A DNA stretch of 64,000 nucleotides from Centropus unirufus (GCA_013397695.1 VYZI01000259.1:453484-517483), one strand, 5' to 3'. Positions 49,735 through 62,010 are shown, counted from the stretch's first letter. A program made the numbers and translations. The notes: a model not told the origin generated them from the letters alone.

Positions 49735-50157
49735 TTTCTTCTCCCATATGAGGACAGGCTGAGAGATCTGGGTTTGTTCAGCCCAGATAAGAGAAGGCTC
49801 CGGGGAGAGCTTAGAGCAGCTTCCAGGACTGAAAGGGGCTCCAGGAAAGCTGGGAAGGGGCTCTGGATCAGAGAGGGCAGGGACAGGATAAGGAGGAAGG
49901 GTTTTAAGCTAAAAGCAAGGAGATTGAGGTATGATCTTGGGAAGAAATGTTTTGCTATGAGGGTGGGGAGGTCCTGGCCCAGGTTGCCCAGAGCAGTGGT
50001 GGCTGCCCCATCCCTGGAGGTGTTCAAGGCCAGCTTGGATGGGGCTTGGAGCCCCTGATGCAGTGGGAGGTGTCCCTGCCCATGGCAGCCCTGCTCATGG
50101 GCTTTGAGGTCCCTTCCTACCTTAACTTTCCTATTATTCAGCTCATTCTAGATCCTC
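49735..50157 (+). mobile_element. CR1 LINE fragment, 3' half of ORF2 end plus tail
   Basis: The element runs in plus orientation from the ORF2 C-terminus (CTCCCATATGAGGACAGGCT) through the stop near 50056 to the 3' end around GGTCCCTTCCTACC and a decayed tail near 50155. Of all copies it has the best preserved reading frame. It shares its protein ending with the copy at 25865. It is truncated upstream of 49735. Confidence 0.96.
49741..50058 (+). pseudogene. CR1 ORF2 C-terminus, frame still open
   Basis: About 105 codons are open to the normal stop. They read YEDRLRDLGLFSPDKRRLRG near the start and SWPRLPRAVVAAPSLEVFK near the end, as in intact CR1 ORF2. The reverse-transcriptase and endonuclease domains are absent, so it cannot move by itself. 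The large minus-strand frame over the same bases is its antisense shadow. Confidence 0.88.
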
Positions 50158-53100
50158 TCTCCAGAAGTGCATTTCAGTCCCAGCCCAGGAGGCTCCAGCA
50201 CCGGGAGCCCTGGAGCAATGTGGCTCCTAATCCAAGCATGTCCCTTACACAAACCTTCTGAGCGAAAAGGAATGTTGTAGACCAGTTTCGTTCCATAAAT
50301 TAGATGGCAGGTGGTTATAGGAGGAAGAAAATACATTGTGGTTAAATAATCTGAGACTCGATGCTGAGGAACCAATACATTACAAAAGGTAATAAATGCC
50401 CCAGCCTGGGCAGAGAGGAATGGGAGGAAGTTACAGCCTACCTGTCCTTTGTTAAAGAAGAAAAAGCTGCAGAAGGACAACAAACCCATGAATCATTTTG
50501 CCCACATGGTAAACAGGTAGCTGGAGCCAGGGCTCTGACTCACAGCACACTTAAATCGCACCCAGATTTAGGTCAGGAGACTCTTTTGTGGGGATAGGAG
50601 GAGAGCCAGGTTAAAAATGAGAGAAGAATCAAAGTTACGTATTCCATAAGCCATAACGTAACAAGCCACAGCTTCAGGCTAGAGGAACGGGCTCCTCCAG
50701 CTCTCAGGCGTGCTATCCAGCTGTTGGGACTCCATATGATGTTATTAGCTTTGTCAGAGATGATGCAAGGTGCAAAGGCATCAAGATGGGTGTTAAGAGC
50801 CTGCATAACTGTGGCCACAGTTAGGGAAACACGGGTGATGAGCAGTTTTCAACTACCCAGCGATTTTTGCAGAAGCAAAAATGCTGGCTGGTATGATGCA
50901 ACCTAATCAACTGTTTATGCAAAGAGGATTTTTTTTATTTTATTTTTTTACTATCTACCACATTCTGCATTAGGATTCCAGCAGATGTGAAATGCAAGAG
51001 GTAACTGGCACTAAGCTGGCATATTTTGCTACAGCACAGCTGGTGGGACACAGGCAAAACGTATCTGGCCATTTCTGCCCATTAGTGCTTGTGGCTGACC
51101 CATGGCACACACCGAGGAGAGCATTTCCAAGAGCTTTTGTGTGCGCAGATGTGATAAGATGGTAATTTTTCAGCATTTCCACAGCTGGGTTTGCTGCAGT
51201 GAGGAGGAAAAAGGAACCCAAAACTCTTCTTGAAGAGTCAAATAACACAGCTCAGGTCAAGATCTGCTGGTGTTGAGCAGGAAGGCAGTGGGTGAAGCTC
51301 AGATGCTCCATGACCTGCTCCCAACAAACCCCCTTTGAAAAGCATTCCAAGAGACACCAGCTTTGCTCCTCTACACGGTCATGGTGGCTCTCGGCTCTGA
51401 ATGCATTGTCAGAAATTGCAGGGCAGCCAGAAGCCAAGGTAAAGGAGGTGCTCTGCATTTCTATTCTTTGATAAAAGGACTCCTGTGTAGAAAGCCTTTT
51501 ATTTATAGCTTAGTTATTATGAACTCAGCCTTTCTCCATTGAAATGACCTGGTTCCCACAGAGCCGCACAGCGCATGATCCTCCCTGTGCAACCTGGGAG
51601 GGAGTTTCACTTCATTGTGCCAGGCACACACAAACCTCTACTACGGCAGGGAATGATAAAGCAGCCTCAAACCACAGCAGAGGAAGTAGCTTTATTTCCA
51701 AGTCACTACTTGATTATGAAGAGCAGCTTTCCCCATTTGTTTACTTTTCATCTCACAGATGAGATATCTAAAGTCTGCAGTTTCAACCCTGTTTGTGTCC
51801 TTTCTTGTGAGGTCAACTCTTTTTAGACCCTCTAAAATGATCTCTCAGGTTGTTTGAAACACCATTCTTTGGCCCTTCACAATCAAGGTGACTCCACAAA
51901 ATATATTGCCTATATATATATTTACCCCATGGGGTGAGTCATGGCTAAGATTTCCCTTCATCGCATTCCATTTTTCTCTCCTACACATACACTGAGGCAA
52001 TCCATGCATCATTTTTCTTCCATTTTCACTATTTCATTCTCTTACAGCAGTAAGAACTCTTATCACAATTAAGACAACCAAGCATACCATACAAACCAAT
52101 CCATATTAACTGTACTTTCTGGTTGGCTTCATCACCCAGAGTGCTCCTCATTCTGGGGGGTCATTTGAATACCTCCTGGCAACTACTTCACTGAATATTG
52201 ATCTCAGCATCATTCTGTGTTTATCTGCCTATCTAATGCTTTCTGCTAGCTTTATGTTAGCACACAGCACTGAAAAGCAACAGCCAGCTTTGCATTGTTG
52301 CTTTAAATGGAATGGGAAAAAAATCAAAGAAGGTACCAACTCCTAACAGGTTTCCAACACGCAACTCTCTCCTCCAGGTATTTATGTTCTCTATTGTTTA
52401 CTATTAAATCCTCTTACATCCATTCTCCCAAACTCTAGGAGCAGACAGATGCATTAACAGATGGCTGTTCAGAAAGTAGAAGGAATTCTTATTCGTCCAT
52501 TACTGGGAATAATCTCAAGGAAGGTTGGTGGACAAAGTGGCACAGGTAGAACCCCACACCAAGCAGCACCTCTGCCCTCACAGGGCCCCCCTTCACAGCG
52601 TGCCCATCTCTCACTGTCCAGCCATCTGCCTGAAGCAAGGACCTAGCAAGTCTATCCTGGACCAACAGCTCGGGATAATTCTGCTCGAATGTGGCAGCTC
52701 TACTCACAGACAAAAACCTTGATTTCCCCCTTGCACTGGGTTTAAAGGGGAGGAGGAACCAAAACCAAACAATTGCCAAAGATCAGAACTCAGTTGCCAA
52801 ATATTAACCCACATTCGGGCACCTCAATAGTAAAAACAAAAATAAAAGTTAGTTCAAGCTCTTCAGCAACCCATCAGGATCCCCTCTTACCTTTCTCCTT
52901 GTTGCCAGTCCTCTCCTACTCAGAGCAGAGAGCACACCCCAAACCACCCTTCTGCAGTCCAGGGCATTAATGACTCTAACAACTTCATACATGGATGGAG
53001 ATAAAGAGGACACTAATTAACAATCATGCAGACTAACAAGTAAGCAATTAAACCTCTCCTTTTATAGAAGAGGGACCTGGAGATACTCAAAACTCCTAAC

Positions 53101-53990
53101 CATGGGCACCTGGTGAGGGCAGACAGACAGGAGTGTCCTGGGTCTGGAAACACATGGGTAGGTTTGGGGAACTATGGGAAAGTCAGCAATTGGCTAATCA
53201 GGAAAATTAGTTCAAGGATGTGCCCTACAGCTCTGCAAATGCTTAAAGGTGACATTGGAAATGGGACTGAGGGAGCTGTCATGTGCTTTTTGAGGAAACA
53301 GGGATTTATGGGCGTGCTGAAGAAGTAGCTCATATAGATACCTTTAAGTCTACCTGATTTGATTCATCTGCTTCTCCTGACTGAGGAAAACAAAGCTTTG
53401 CCAAATTAATTGGTCTGAAAGAAGCAGGTGAAAGCTATGAGGAGAGGAAAGGCAGTGGCAATGAGTGACACCTGTCCTGGAAAGGCTTTTGAGCTGCAGG
53501 TTTGACCGTGCCCTTTGTGCATGGGACAAGGAGGAGCAGCAGGCAGCCAGTCTCCCAGCTGATCTAAGGGTGACCTAAGGCTTACCATATCCAGACAAAA
53601 TATCCCTCCTTTTGGATGTGTATCCAGATCACATTGAGATCCCCTGTGCCCAGGCCAAGCGAGGACTTTCTGTTGAGGTGCAGCACCAGGACTGCATCCC
53701 CAGCGATGCTTTAGGGCTTCTCCTTTGCAGACCGAACGAGGAGAGGCGGTGGAATGCTGTGCAATACACAGACACAAAGCTCATGTCCCTGCCTCCCCAG
53801 GGACAGGCTGGATGCATGATCTACTCCATGCCCTGCTTCAACTTTGAGCCTGACCTCCTTTACAGGAAGGAGGAGGCAGTTTGCTGTGCACAAAGCCTGG
53901 TAGGACCGAGCCATTTGCTCACTGGGGCAAAAACGTTGCTGAAAGCTGGGATGCAGCGTGCTGTATCAGAGTAACGCGGGGGAAAGACAA
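50158..53990. other. Unique non-coding DNA, no gene seen
   Basis: The only simple repeat of note is a TA-rich tract at 51898-51923. Frames up to about 123 codons near 53406-53974 overlap on both strands and show no family. Nothing else can be supported. Confidence 0.55.
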
Positions 53991-54330
53991 GCAGGAACAG
54001 TGCCTGGAGAAGTGTGGGATGCTGTGATGGCAGCTGCCAGTTCGGGGGGGGTTGTTGCAGCAGTCCCCAAGCCACGTGTGAAGCCGTGGTAGGAATCAGC
54101 ATGTTATGATTTATGCAGATGCTTCCTGCCAATTAAGCAGCAGCGTGGTTGCAGAATGTGCAGATTTTTACACTTGGAAGTCAAATGTAGTCAGGGGAAT
54201 TCTCATTTTATTGGTCGCGTAATGCATTTACATGAATCCTCCAGCGGAATATTTAAACGGTATTTTAAGAGAGTAGTTTTCCTTCAGCGTCAAGTAAATA
54301 GCAAAGAACTGTCAGAGGAAGAAAGGGAAA
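53991..54330. other. Possible conserved non-coding element (54150-54330)
   Basis: After a G-rich patch near 54043-54051, the part 54150-54330 is AT-rich and includes TTTTATTGGTCGCGTAATGC, ATTTAAACGGTATTTTAAG and a CCAAT-type word in inverse orientation (ATTGG). Such unique AT-rich DNA with isolated CpGs is often conserved. This is not proven here. Confidence 0.25.
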
Positions 54331-56065
54331 ATAAATCATTCCTGCCACAGTGATGGTGCTTTCTGCAAACACGAGCCTTGTATGGTCTTACACAGCTCCT
54401 TTGTGTTGGGAATCCTTTTCCATCCTCAGTTACTTGGGGTAATGGGGAGGATCTGGGTGGCCGGGAATGGAAGAGGGGATTACAGGTGAGTAGTGATGCA
54501 AGGGGAGATCAGATTTGGAGGCACGTGACGGAGATAACAGCGTACCCAGAGAGTGGGAGAGATGCCACCGAGGGAGGCTCTGATGAGGTCAGCCTGGGAA
54601 TCCTCATGCTGTAATGAGCAGCCGGCTGGTTTCTATAGAAACGTTGAGATGAGATTTAACACATTCAATGGACAAGTTTTAATGCTGGCATTAAATAAAA
54701 AAAAAACCCAATAGAAATACAGTGAGGGAATCCTTATCACATGTGCACCCCACAGTTTCTCCCCAGTGTGTCAGCAGTCTGCTCCAGCACACTGGAAAAA
54801 AAATAAATCATAGGAAATAAATGTACATATTCTTAAAAAGTCATCACACTTTTTTTTTTCCGCATAATTTCACCACAGGGTTCCTTTTTTTTTTCCAGTC
54901 TTGGTGGTACTCACCCTCACCAGGCTGCTGAGGCTGCCATCTGTGGCAGCTGTATTTTTACATCAGGGAAGATGCCAAGATTGAAACGGGTTTTGGGCTG
55001 ATGACACCTGAGCAGATGGGCCAAGCCTGACCCGGTCGTGGGCACCAGGTTGTCCCTTCAGTCACAGAGGGGGAGGCAACTCTGCAGGGAGCCTGGTCAG
55101 AAAAAAAAGTCCTTTATTCACTGGCTCCTACCCAGGAGCAGCTGTGTTGTTTCAGGAGGTGGCACCAGACACTCTGGGGTGTCAGGTAGGAACTGAACAA
55201 GCAGTGTTATTGTTGTCCCCCATCTAGGGGAACCCGAAAAGCTCCCCCTTGACAGCTTCTAACGTCCCCATTTCTGTTGATATAAATGTTCAGTCTTTCA
55301 AGAGGTCAGCCAGGAGCGGCTCACAAGCACCGAAATGATTTCAAAGAAATACAGAGGATTTTCTTTCCTTCTCCTTTAAAGTCGGCGAGGCAGCAGCTGC
55401 TCTGATGTAACTTGTCCTATCATCTTCCCCAAAGAAGTGCAAATTAGAGCTGGGAAGGTATGAAATGCAATCATCTTGCCTTAGCAATAGGAGGCTGCTT
55501 CAGCAAGAGGAGAACAGCTGCCCTCTTTAGAGGTGTCAGCGCTGCCAAAGCACCCAGCATAAGCTCCTGGGAAAGGGTCCTGGGCATCCCCCAGCCCCAA
55601 ATTGCTGCTTATTGGACAGGGAGAGGAGATGGGATCACTCATCCTCAAACAAGTACGCTCACATCCAGCCCCTCCAAACAAGGGAGATTATGCACACGTC
55701 TATCCTGATCCTTGTGGTTGTATCCTTGACTTAGGGCATATCAGAATCATTTGCTGAATTTTGAATTGCTCTTGGATGGATTGTTTCTTTTTGGGTGATC
55801 CTCACAAAACCATGCCATGATACCCCAACAATCTCACTGAGAGCTGGAGGATGGAACCTCTCCCTCTGGCACCTGTAGATAAAATAAAGACCTCAAAGTT
55901 TCTCAGGGCATTGCATTTTCTCCTTTGCCTCAGCAAAGCTCTTCCTATGATCCAGTGCATCTTCCAACCCAGAACCTTCAACATGCAGCATCAGCAAATC
56001 ACACTCTTTTGATCCAGCTTCTTCCCCAAGCTCAATGTTGGTCTCACAGCCTCCATGGGACACCA
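54331..56065. other. Unique non-coding DNA with CTCF-like site
   Basis: Poly-A and poly-T tracts occur near 54698-54707, 54850-54859 and 54887-54896. A CTCF-like motif lies at 55152-55166. No gene is recognisable. Confidence 0.5.
55152..55166 (+). promoter_or_regulatory. Candidate CTCF site
   Basis: TCAGGAGGTGGCACC matches CCASYAGRKGGCRSY at 13 of 15 positions, with AGGTGGCACC perfect. It lies in unique DNA. Its orientation is the same as the motif at 38031 and opposite to that at 6209. Confidence 0.4.
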
Positions 56066-56302
56066 AGGGGAGGTTTAGACTGGATATCAGGAAAAGGTTC
56101 TTCACCCAGAAGGTGGTGGAGCACTGACCATTTTCCCAGGGAAGCAGTCAGGGCACCAAGCCTGGCAATATTTCAGCAGGATTTGGCCAATGCCGTCAGC
56201 CCCAAGGTGTGGATGTTGGAGTTGCTCTGTGCAGGAACAGGAGTTGGACTTGATGATCCCTGTGGGTCTCTTTCAGCTCAGGTCATTCTATGATCCTATG
56301 AA
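56066..56302 (+). mobile_element. CR1 LINE fragment, 3' end
   Basis: It starts around GGGGAGGTTTAGACTGGATA and ends in GTCATTCTATGATCCTATGA, a clear forward CR1 tail. The 3' text GGACTTGATGATCCCTGTGG is of the same type as the copy at 7688. Remnants of the ORF2 end are visible in frame pieces but are broken. About 237 bp. Confidence 0.95.
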
Positions 56303-57222
56303 CCACCTCTCAGACACAGTGGCAGGTAAAAGCGGGAGTGTGGAAGCTTTACAAAAGAGGCGTGCTTTTTCAATGTGTATAATCATAACAGCAAAATAAA
56401 ACATCTTTCTTTTACCATAAAAATGTTTTACACCATTCAATTAAAGCCTCTGAGATAAAATAATTTCTCCTGGGTGTTTTCCTTTGCTCTTCTCTCTCTC
56501 TCTGTCGGAAGTCATTTCAATATTTTACTATGTTAGTAATAAAAAATACATAATGGCCTGCCAGGCAATAGTATTTCAGCAACTTGCTTGCTATATGAAG
56601 AAATTCAGAGCATCCTTTTGCTTCATTTTACACTGGAGATAAAAAAACCCGTGCCTCAGTGCCAAGGGGCTATGAGGAGAGGAGGTCATTTGCTTGGGGT
56701 TGGCTCTGGGTACTCAAGAGGAGCCAAGCCAGATATCTGTCCCTAAAGGGTGTGGGTAAGGCCCCGCTTCTTCCCCAGAGACCAAACAACAGAAAGAAAA
56801 GGGGAGGTGAATTAACACTTGTCTACACATGGATAAATCCCCGCTGCCCTATTGTATCCTTTAAAATACTACATGTATAAGTGGTCCCAAGTGGAATGAT
56901 GTATCATTCCCCTAGTGTTAAGAAAAGCAGTAAATCTACAATTACTTAGTCTTATTGAAAATGCAGTGCCCTTCTAGCAAATTCAAGATGAATAAAACAA
57001 TTAATGGTTCCAACATTAGAAAGAATCTCAATCAGATAAGATTTCACCAGTTACTTTTTCAGACTCTGTAGTTCATTTTGAAGCTGATCCTCTGTCGCAG
57101 TGTCAGTAGAAAGGAATCCCTTAAGTGAAAAAGGGTAGGGTATGTCTAGGGTAAACCTCAGGAAAAAAGGCTTTCAGGGAACCGTAGGCTGACACAAGAC
57201 TAATTTGTGTTTAAGGACTGGC

Positions 57223-57268
57223 TGTGTATGTATATAAATATATATCATGCACACACATATACATATGC
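57223..57268. repeat. TA/CA-rich low-complexity tract
   Basis: The sequence mixes TGTATGTATA, TAAATATATAT and CACACACATATACATATG words. It is a degenerate dinucleotide repeat. Confidence 0.75.
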
Positions 57269-58339
57269 AAAATCTAACAATACTTCTTTGCACATCTTTT
57301 AAGAGGACTCCCTTCTGTAGAATGTAATGGTATTTCACCTTCTCGTGCAAGAACAAAGGGATAAAAAGCCCCTCAGGAAACAAGCATCCCGTTATGTCAT
57401 GCAAAATCCCCGTTAATAAAGGATGAGCGGAGAGGAGGGCAGGAGACAAGGGAAACAGAAGCTGAGCTCGGAGCCTAATTAGACCATTCTCCAAACTTTC
57501 TCAGGAGGCATTCACTGAGGCTGAGGAGGTAAATATTTTATAAGGGAAGCTCCCTTTCTCTTCATGCTTCTCCCTGTGCCCTCTCCTGAACTAATTACTT
57601 GCTTTGTGGAGGGAAACACTTAGTTTTAGCCTTATGGGGTCCTACGTGGAAAGCAAGGGCTGTTCCTTGGATGATTGGGAAACGTGGTTTGGCTCCCATG
57701 TGATAGCGGGGCCAGCTGTCATCGGAAAAGGGCTCTGTGCAATGGCAATGACAGGAAAATGGTCTGTCCTGGGCATGGGGTAGTCCCACTGCACATGGAG
57801 ACATCCCCGGCAGGTTGGGACAACGCAGTGCCCTCTGTCTCCACCAGTCCCCTCTGCTCATCCACCCTATCTCTCTCATAAATATAAATCACCCCTCTGC
57901 CATCCCACTCCAGGCACCCAAGGTGGGCAACGAAGAGGCAGAGGAAGCAGCTACTCAGGAATTCAAATTGTTTGGGCAGCAAAGAAAGAACAAGAGGGAA
58001 AGAAGAGGAGAAGAATAACTATCCCATCCTCTCAAGTTATGGTTGCTTAGAAATGCTGTTGTTCTTTTCCCAAAAGCAAGGTTAAATAAAACACAGAAGA
58101 CATTCACAACTCTAATAGAAAGCAGCTGGAGCCAGCCAGGCTGCAAAGGCAGTGCCTGTATGGGGGAACATGAAGTGCTGAGCATGGCTGGAGCAGCGAG
58201 GGCACAGAGGAGCTCGGGCAGCCCTTTCCTTTACCTGATAAAAAGAAATAGAAGGGGCTTAAAAGCATCCAGCACAAGGAATTGGCTATAAATTGGTATT
58301 CAGGCATGTTCCCTGATGCCTCCATATTCAGCAGCAACT

Positions 58340-58354
58340 TTGAGGTCAAGGTCA
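58340..58354 (+). promoter_or_regulatory. DR0 nuclear-receptor-type site
   Basis: TTGAGGTCAAGGTCA contains two AGGTCA half-sites (58343-58348 and 58349-58354) with no spacer. The second half, TCAAGGTCA at 58346-58354, is also the exact extended half-site bound by ERR/SF-1 type orphan receptors. DR0 elements are known targets of NR6A1 (GCNF). Use here is unproven. Confidence 0.4.
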
Positions 58355-60523
58355 AGTGAGGGGAGCATGTGTGAGCTGGAAAAAGCCTCTTCTCCATAAA
58401 TAGGTGCCAATAGCTTCTGGGGATGGGGGTGAACCTGGGGTGCCCACTGAACCCTGGCTGCATCCAAACCCGAAGGTTAGAGCAAACACTCCAGATCACA
58501 TTTTCATCACAAGCAGCTTAGATAAGATTCTCCTTCCCAGAAGGATGCAAGGAGTCAAACCAAAGGTCTGCTTGAACTCTACCCAGCGCTGGGAAGCTCA
58601 GGAAAAGTTTAGACCAGCGATGGTGGGTACATAATCCAGCACCTTGGGACTTCCTATTCCCTCTCCTTGTGCTGATCCCCATTCCTATGGAATAAGATGA
58701 AATAAGTTCTTGGGATGTCACAACCCTTCTTACTCTTGTGCTGTCTCCGACAGGAGAAAGGCGAACACCTCTGGGTGATCAGCACCCCCCTCCCTCCTGT
58801 TCTGCCAGGCTTTTCCCCAGTCTGACATCCGCAGACCAACGTTGACCATTCTGGGCATGATCTTGCCTACATTTTGTTCTGTTTCCCAAAGGAGGGAAGG
58901 ATGCTCTGCACCAATCAACTGAGATGAGACACCCAGTCAGTCCCATAAGGCTGTGTATCACTCGATAGGAAAATCTGCTTCATCCCGGCCTGCATGGCTG
59001 TGAGTTCACATCAATGTTTTACCTTCATTTTCTAGCTCTCAATATTCCAGCATATAAAATCCCAGCCCTGGGGTTCCCATAGAGTTGGAGGCAGTCCTGT
59101 CTCACCTGGATTTTGTCCCTTTGCCAGGGCAGGTGTTTCCTCTCTTAGCAACATGGCACCAAGGAAGTGAACAAAGAAATCATTGATTGCAAGAAGTGCA
59201 GAATGTTGTCAGTATACAGAAAAAGTTTCATTTTTTCCCTTTTCTCTTTGAAAACCACTAAGAAAAGAAGGAACTGGGCCAATGGATTGATCAGCGAGTT
59301 CCCTCCCTTGCCTTTTGCTCATGGATTTTTGCAGAAGTCCTGCCCTCCTGAAAGCTCAGCTGATCCCAAGGATCTTCTGACCAAGATGTAATACTTCCCT
59401 TGACTCAGAAAATCTGCACTGATCTTTTAACAAGTTTTTCCATGGGTTGGCTGTAACGTGGATTAAATAAAACAAAAAACAAACGGCCCAGCTTTTTCCT
59501 TTCAGCTATGTGCACTCACAGTGTGCGTTTAGGCTAGGGAGGAGATTTGGAAGCTGTTAGGCTGTAAAGCAGAGACATGGTTTGATCCCTAAATGCAGGC
59601 TGAATCCCTGTAAACTCCTGTAAGTTTATGGCATTGGCTTTCAGAGCGAGACTGAAGAGCTGCTGGTGGAGAAGGCACTGTACCTGGCTGCAAAGCACTT
59701 TCCACTGATATATATGCCTAGATTATGAAGAGATGGCATCTCAGCAAGCCTCTTCATGCTCACAACATCTTTTAACTGATTGCAAATAACTAAGTGCGCT
59801 CAGGGGGTGAATCTTCTCTTCCATCCTGATCCCTATTGGGTCCCCCCAGGGTTTCCATCCCCAGCTGCTGTTCACCATGGGTTGGACTCTTCTTGGGTGA
59901 ACCCTGCTTATGCTGTTCCAGTAACACCCATAAGGGCAGACTGACTGCTTCAAGATCTTTCAAACGTGGTCACTTCACTAAGCCCAGGACCAACACGATG
60001 GACCAGAACTGATCGGTGGGGTTGGATTTTAGGGTGGGAGCAGCAATAGTGCTCTGGATTAAGGCAGCCCTGTGAGGCCCTCAGGGGCTGTGCACTCCAG
60101 AAAGGCACAGAAACCCACCTTGGGTCCATCCAAGTGTCCCCTGCTCGCTGGGTTCTCCTTACTCCCATCCAGCCCCTGCTGGGACAAAATCTATGGTCAA
60201 GGCAGTGTGGCCTTTTTCCCCCCTTGGAGCTCTGGCAACCCAGAGCCACAGGGTGCAGCATGTCCTGATGCAGGACTGGCCCCACCAAAAGCATCAGAGG
60301 GATCAAAGCCAGCTGCAGCAAGCATGGCACCTGGGATGTTAAAAGTCCTCCTGCTCCTGCCCCAAAGTCCCCTCCCAAAACCTTTGCTTTGCCTCCTTCC
60401 CCCAGAAATGCAGCACAATCAACTTTCGCCTTTATCTCTTTTCCATCCACAGCTAAAAACAGCCAAACAACTCTGCAGAGCGCTAATCCCTGTGTTACAA
60501 TCACACTTCAGGGCAGAGGAAAA

Positions 60524-60570
60524 ATTCACCAAAAAAAATTCACTAAAAAAAATCACTAAAAATTCACTAT
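60524..60570. repeat. Imperfect A-rich tandem repeat
   Basis: Units of the form TTCAC(C/T)AAAAAAAA occur about three and a half times with shortening at the end, as in slippage. A C9 run follows at 60592-60600. Confidence 0.8.
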
Positions 60571-60692
60571 AACAGAGGCATGCTCATAAATCCCCCCCCC
60601 AAAAAAGCTTTTCTTGTCTCCCTTTCCCCCTTTCCCCTCCCCTCTGCATGGGTGTGGAAGGGAGACAGAAAGGAGGGACAAGACTGCTCCAG

Positions 60693-60892
60693 CCGCATTC
60701 GTTTCCTTCCCTGTTTGAGACAACTAATGAGATCAGCGTGGGCGAGTGTCTCCTGCACCGTGTCAGATCTGCTCTCACATGGATCGAGGCATGTGATGGG
60801 AGCGCTGTGGGGTGTGTGTGCATGCGTGTGTGCCGGATGAACTCACACCAAGCCAGGGACCGCGCACGCACAGCAGCTGATGCACAGCCGCG
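60693..60892. other. Short CpG-dense patch
   Basis: I count 14 CpG dinucleotides in 200 bases, roughly what base composition would predict with no CpG loss, whereas most of the window is clearly depleted. It includes CCGCGCACGCAC and GCCGCGCTC. The length is at the lower limit of CpG-island definitions. It might mark an unmethylated regulatory element or a minor promoter. No TATA box or exon start could be assigned. Confidence 0.45.
60736..60744 (+). promoter_or_regulatory. Exact EGR-type site
   Basis: GCGTGGGCG is the exact consensus bound by EGR1-family zinc fingers. It lies within the CpG-dense patch 60693-60892. A nine-base CpG-containing word is rare by chance in AT-leaning avian non-coding DNA, but one occurrence does not prove function. 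Confidence 0.45.
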
Positions 60893-61744
60893 CTCTCCTC
60901 CTTCAAAAGGTTAAATTAATCCATTTTTCTCTTTGTTAGGCTTTTTCACGCTGAAATAGCTGGACAGAAGGGGAGGAGGTTGTCTCTTCCCTATGTTATC
61001 AGAGGAATGAACTTGATAAGATTCAAGCTTCAACCCTCATCTACCCCTCCCAGATCTCTACTCACATCTCTACCTTTCAACAAAAAAACACCCAAAAAAG
61101 AGCAGCAGTGAAAAGCTAGTTGAATGTTTGAGCACCAGTAATACCACAGAAGCAGGCCTGGAGCACGTTACGGACTCCCGGAAATCATCATCAATACTGA
61201 CGCAAGCTACACGCTGTTTCTTGCTGTTTTACTCCCCGCTAGAACCTTCCTCCTGGTGCCAATCTACTCTGTTTCCCCTGGACTGGCTGGAGAGATCAGC
61301 TCTACTCCACGTGAACTAAGCCAGGCAGGTCTCAGCCCTTCCCATCACAGACATCCAGCAGGAACGAGGACTCACTGAGGACCTTAGAGAGGAGGTGCTG
61401 GCACTGTAATAATGCTGGATTTATCACACCAGGGACAGGGGGAGACAAGCATCTTTAACCTTGAAAAAAACCAGATACCTGGTCCCGCAAAAAAGAGAGA
61501 AACGCCCCAGCTGTTTATTTCTACGCACACTTAAATCAATCCCAGGCCCAGATTTCTGGAGACAAGCGGATGGCTGCTTAGGGCTGATTGGTGTTTTTCT
61601 GGAAATCAAAACAAGATTTTCAAGCTGGAAATTCCGCCTCTGCAGAACACAATATTTCCATCAGAATATTTAAAAACTTTTCCCACCAGCTTTGCAAGGT
61701 CTCATCAGAAAAATCAAAAGAAGGCAATTTCCACAGGGTCAAAA
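60893..61744. other. Unique non-coding DNA, no gene seen
   Basis: The stretch has A-rich tracts near 61081-61100. No gene or known repeat was recognised. Confidence 0.55.
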
Positions 61745-62010
61745 TCACAGAATGAATCACAGAACGACAGAATAGTTTCAGGTGGAAAAGGCCTTTAAGA
61801 TCATTGAGTCCAACCATCGTTCCAGTCCCAAGTCCTCAAATACAGCATCTACTTGCCTTTTAAACCCCCCCCAGAGATGGGGACTCAACCACTTCCCTGG
61901 GCAGCCTCTTCCAATGCCTGTCAACCCTTTTTGTAAAGAAATTCCTCCTAATATTGAACTTAAATCTCCCTGGTGCATCTTGAGGCCGTTTCCCCTTTCC
62001 CTGCCACTGG
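61745..62010 (-). mobile_element. CR1 LINE fragment, 3' end
   Basis: The left end has AGAATGAATCACAGAACGAC and continues with GTGGAAAAGGCCTTTAAGAT and TTGAGTCCAACCATCGTTCC, the reversed CR1 tail and 3' UTR. The ORF2 end NGLKMHQGDL is readable on the minus strand in one stretch, but the frame is broken. About 265 bp; right limit approximate. Confidence 0.93.

Larger units (their letters stand above)
56303..60692. other. Unique non-coding DNA, no gene seen
   Basis: It contains a TA/CA-rich tract at 57223-57268, a nuclear-receptor-type direct repeat at 58340-58354, an imperfect A-rich tandem repeat at 60524-60570 and a C9 run at 60592-60600. The part 56880-57110 is AT-rich and enhancer-like. 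The frame of about 184 codons at 59950-60504 (minus) has no family resemblance. Confidence 0.5.

Noticed and set aside
49443..50027. 194-codon minus-strand open frame
   Set aside because: It is largely the antisense of the CR1 ORF2 end at 49741-50058; the leading residues are the reverse strand of the conserved PSLEVFK region.
57829..57848. GCCCTCTGTCTCC as a reverse CTCF site
   Set aside because: The downstream RSTGG positions do not match.
59950..60504. 184-codon minus-strand open frame
   Set aside because: Overlaps a plus-strand frame of 166 codons at 60072-60572, neither with recognisable content.
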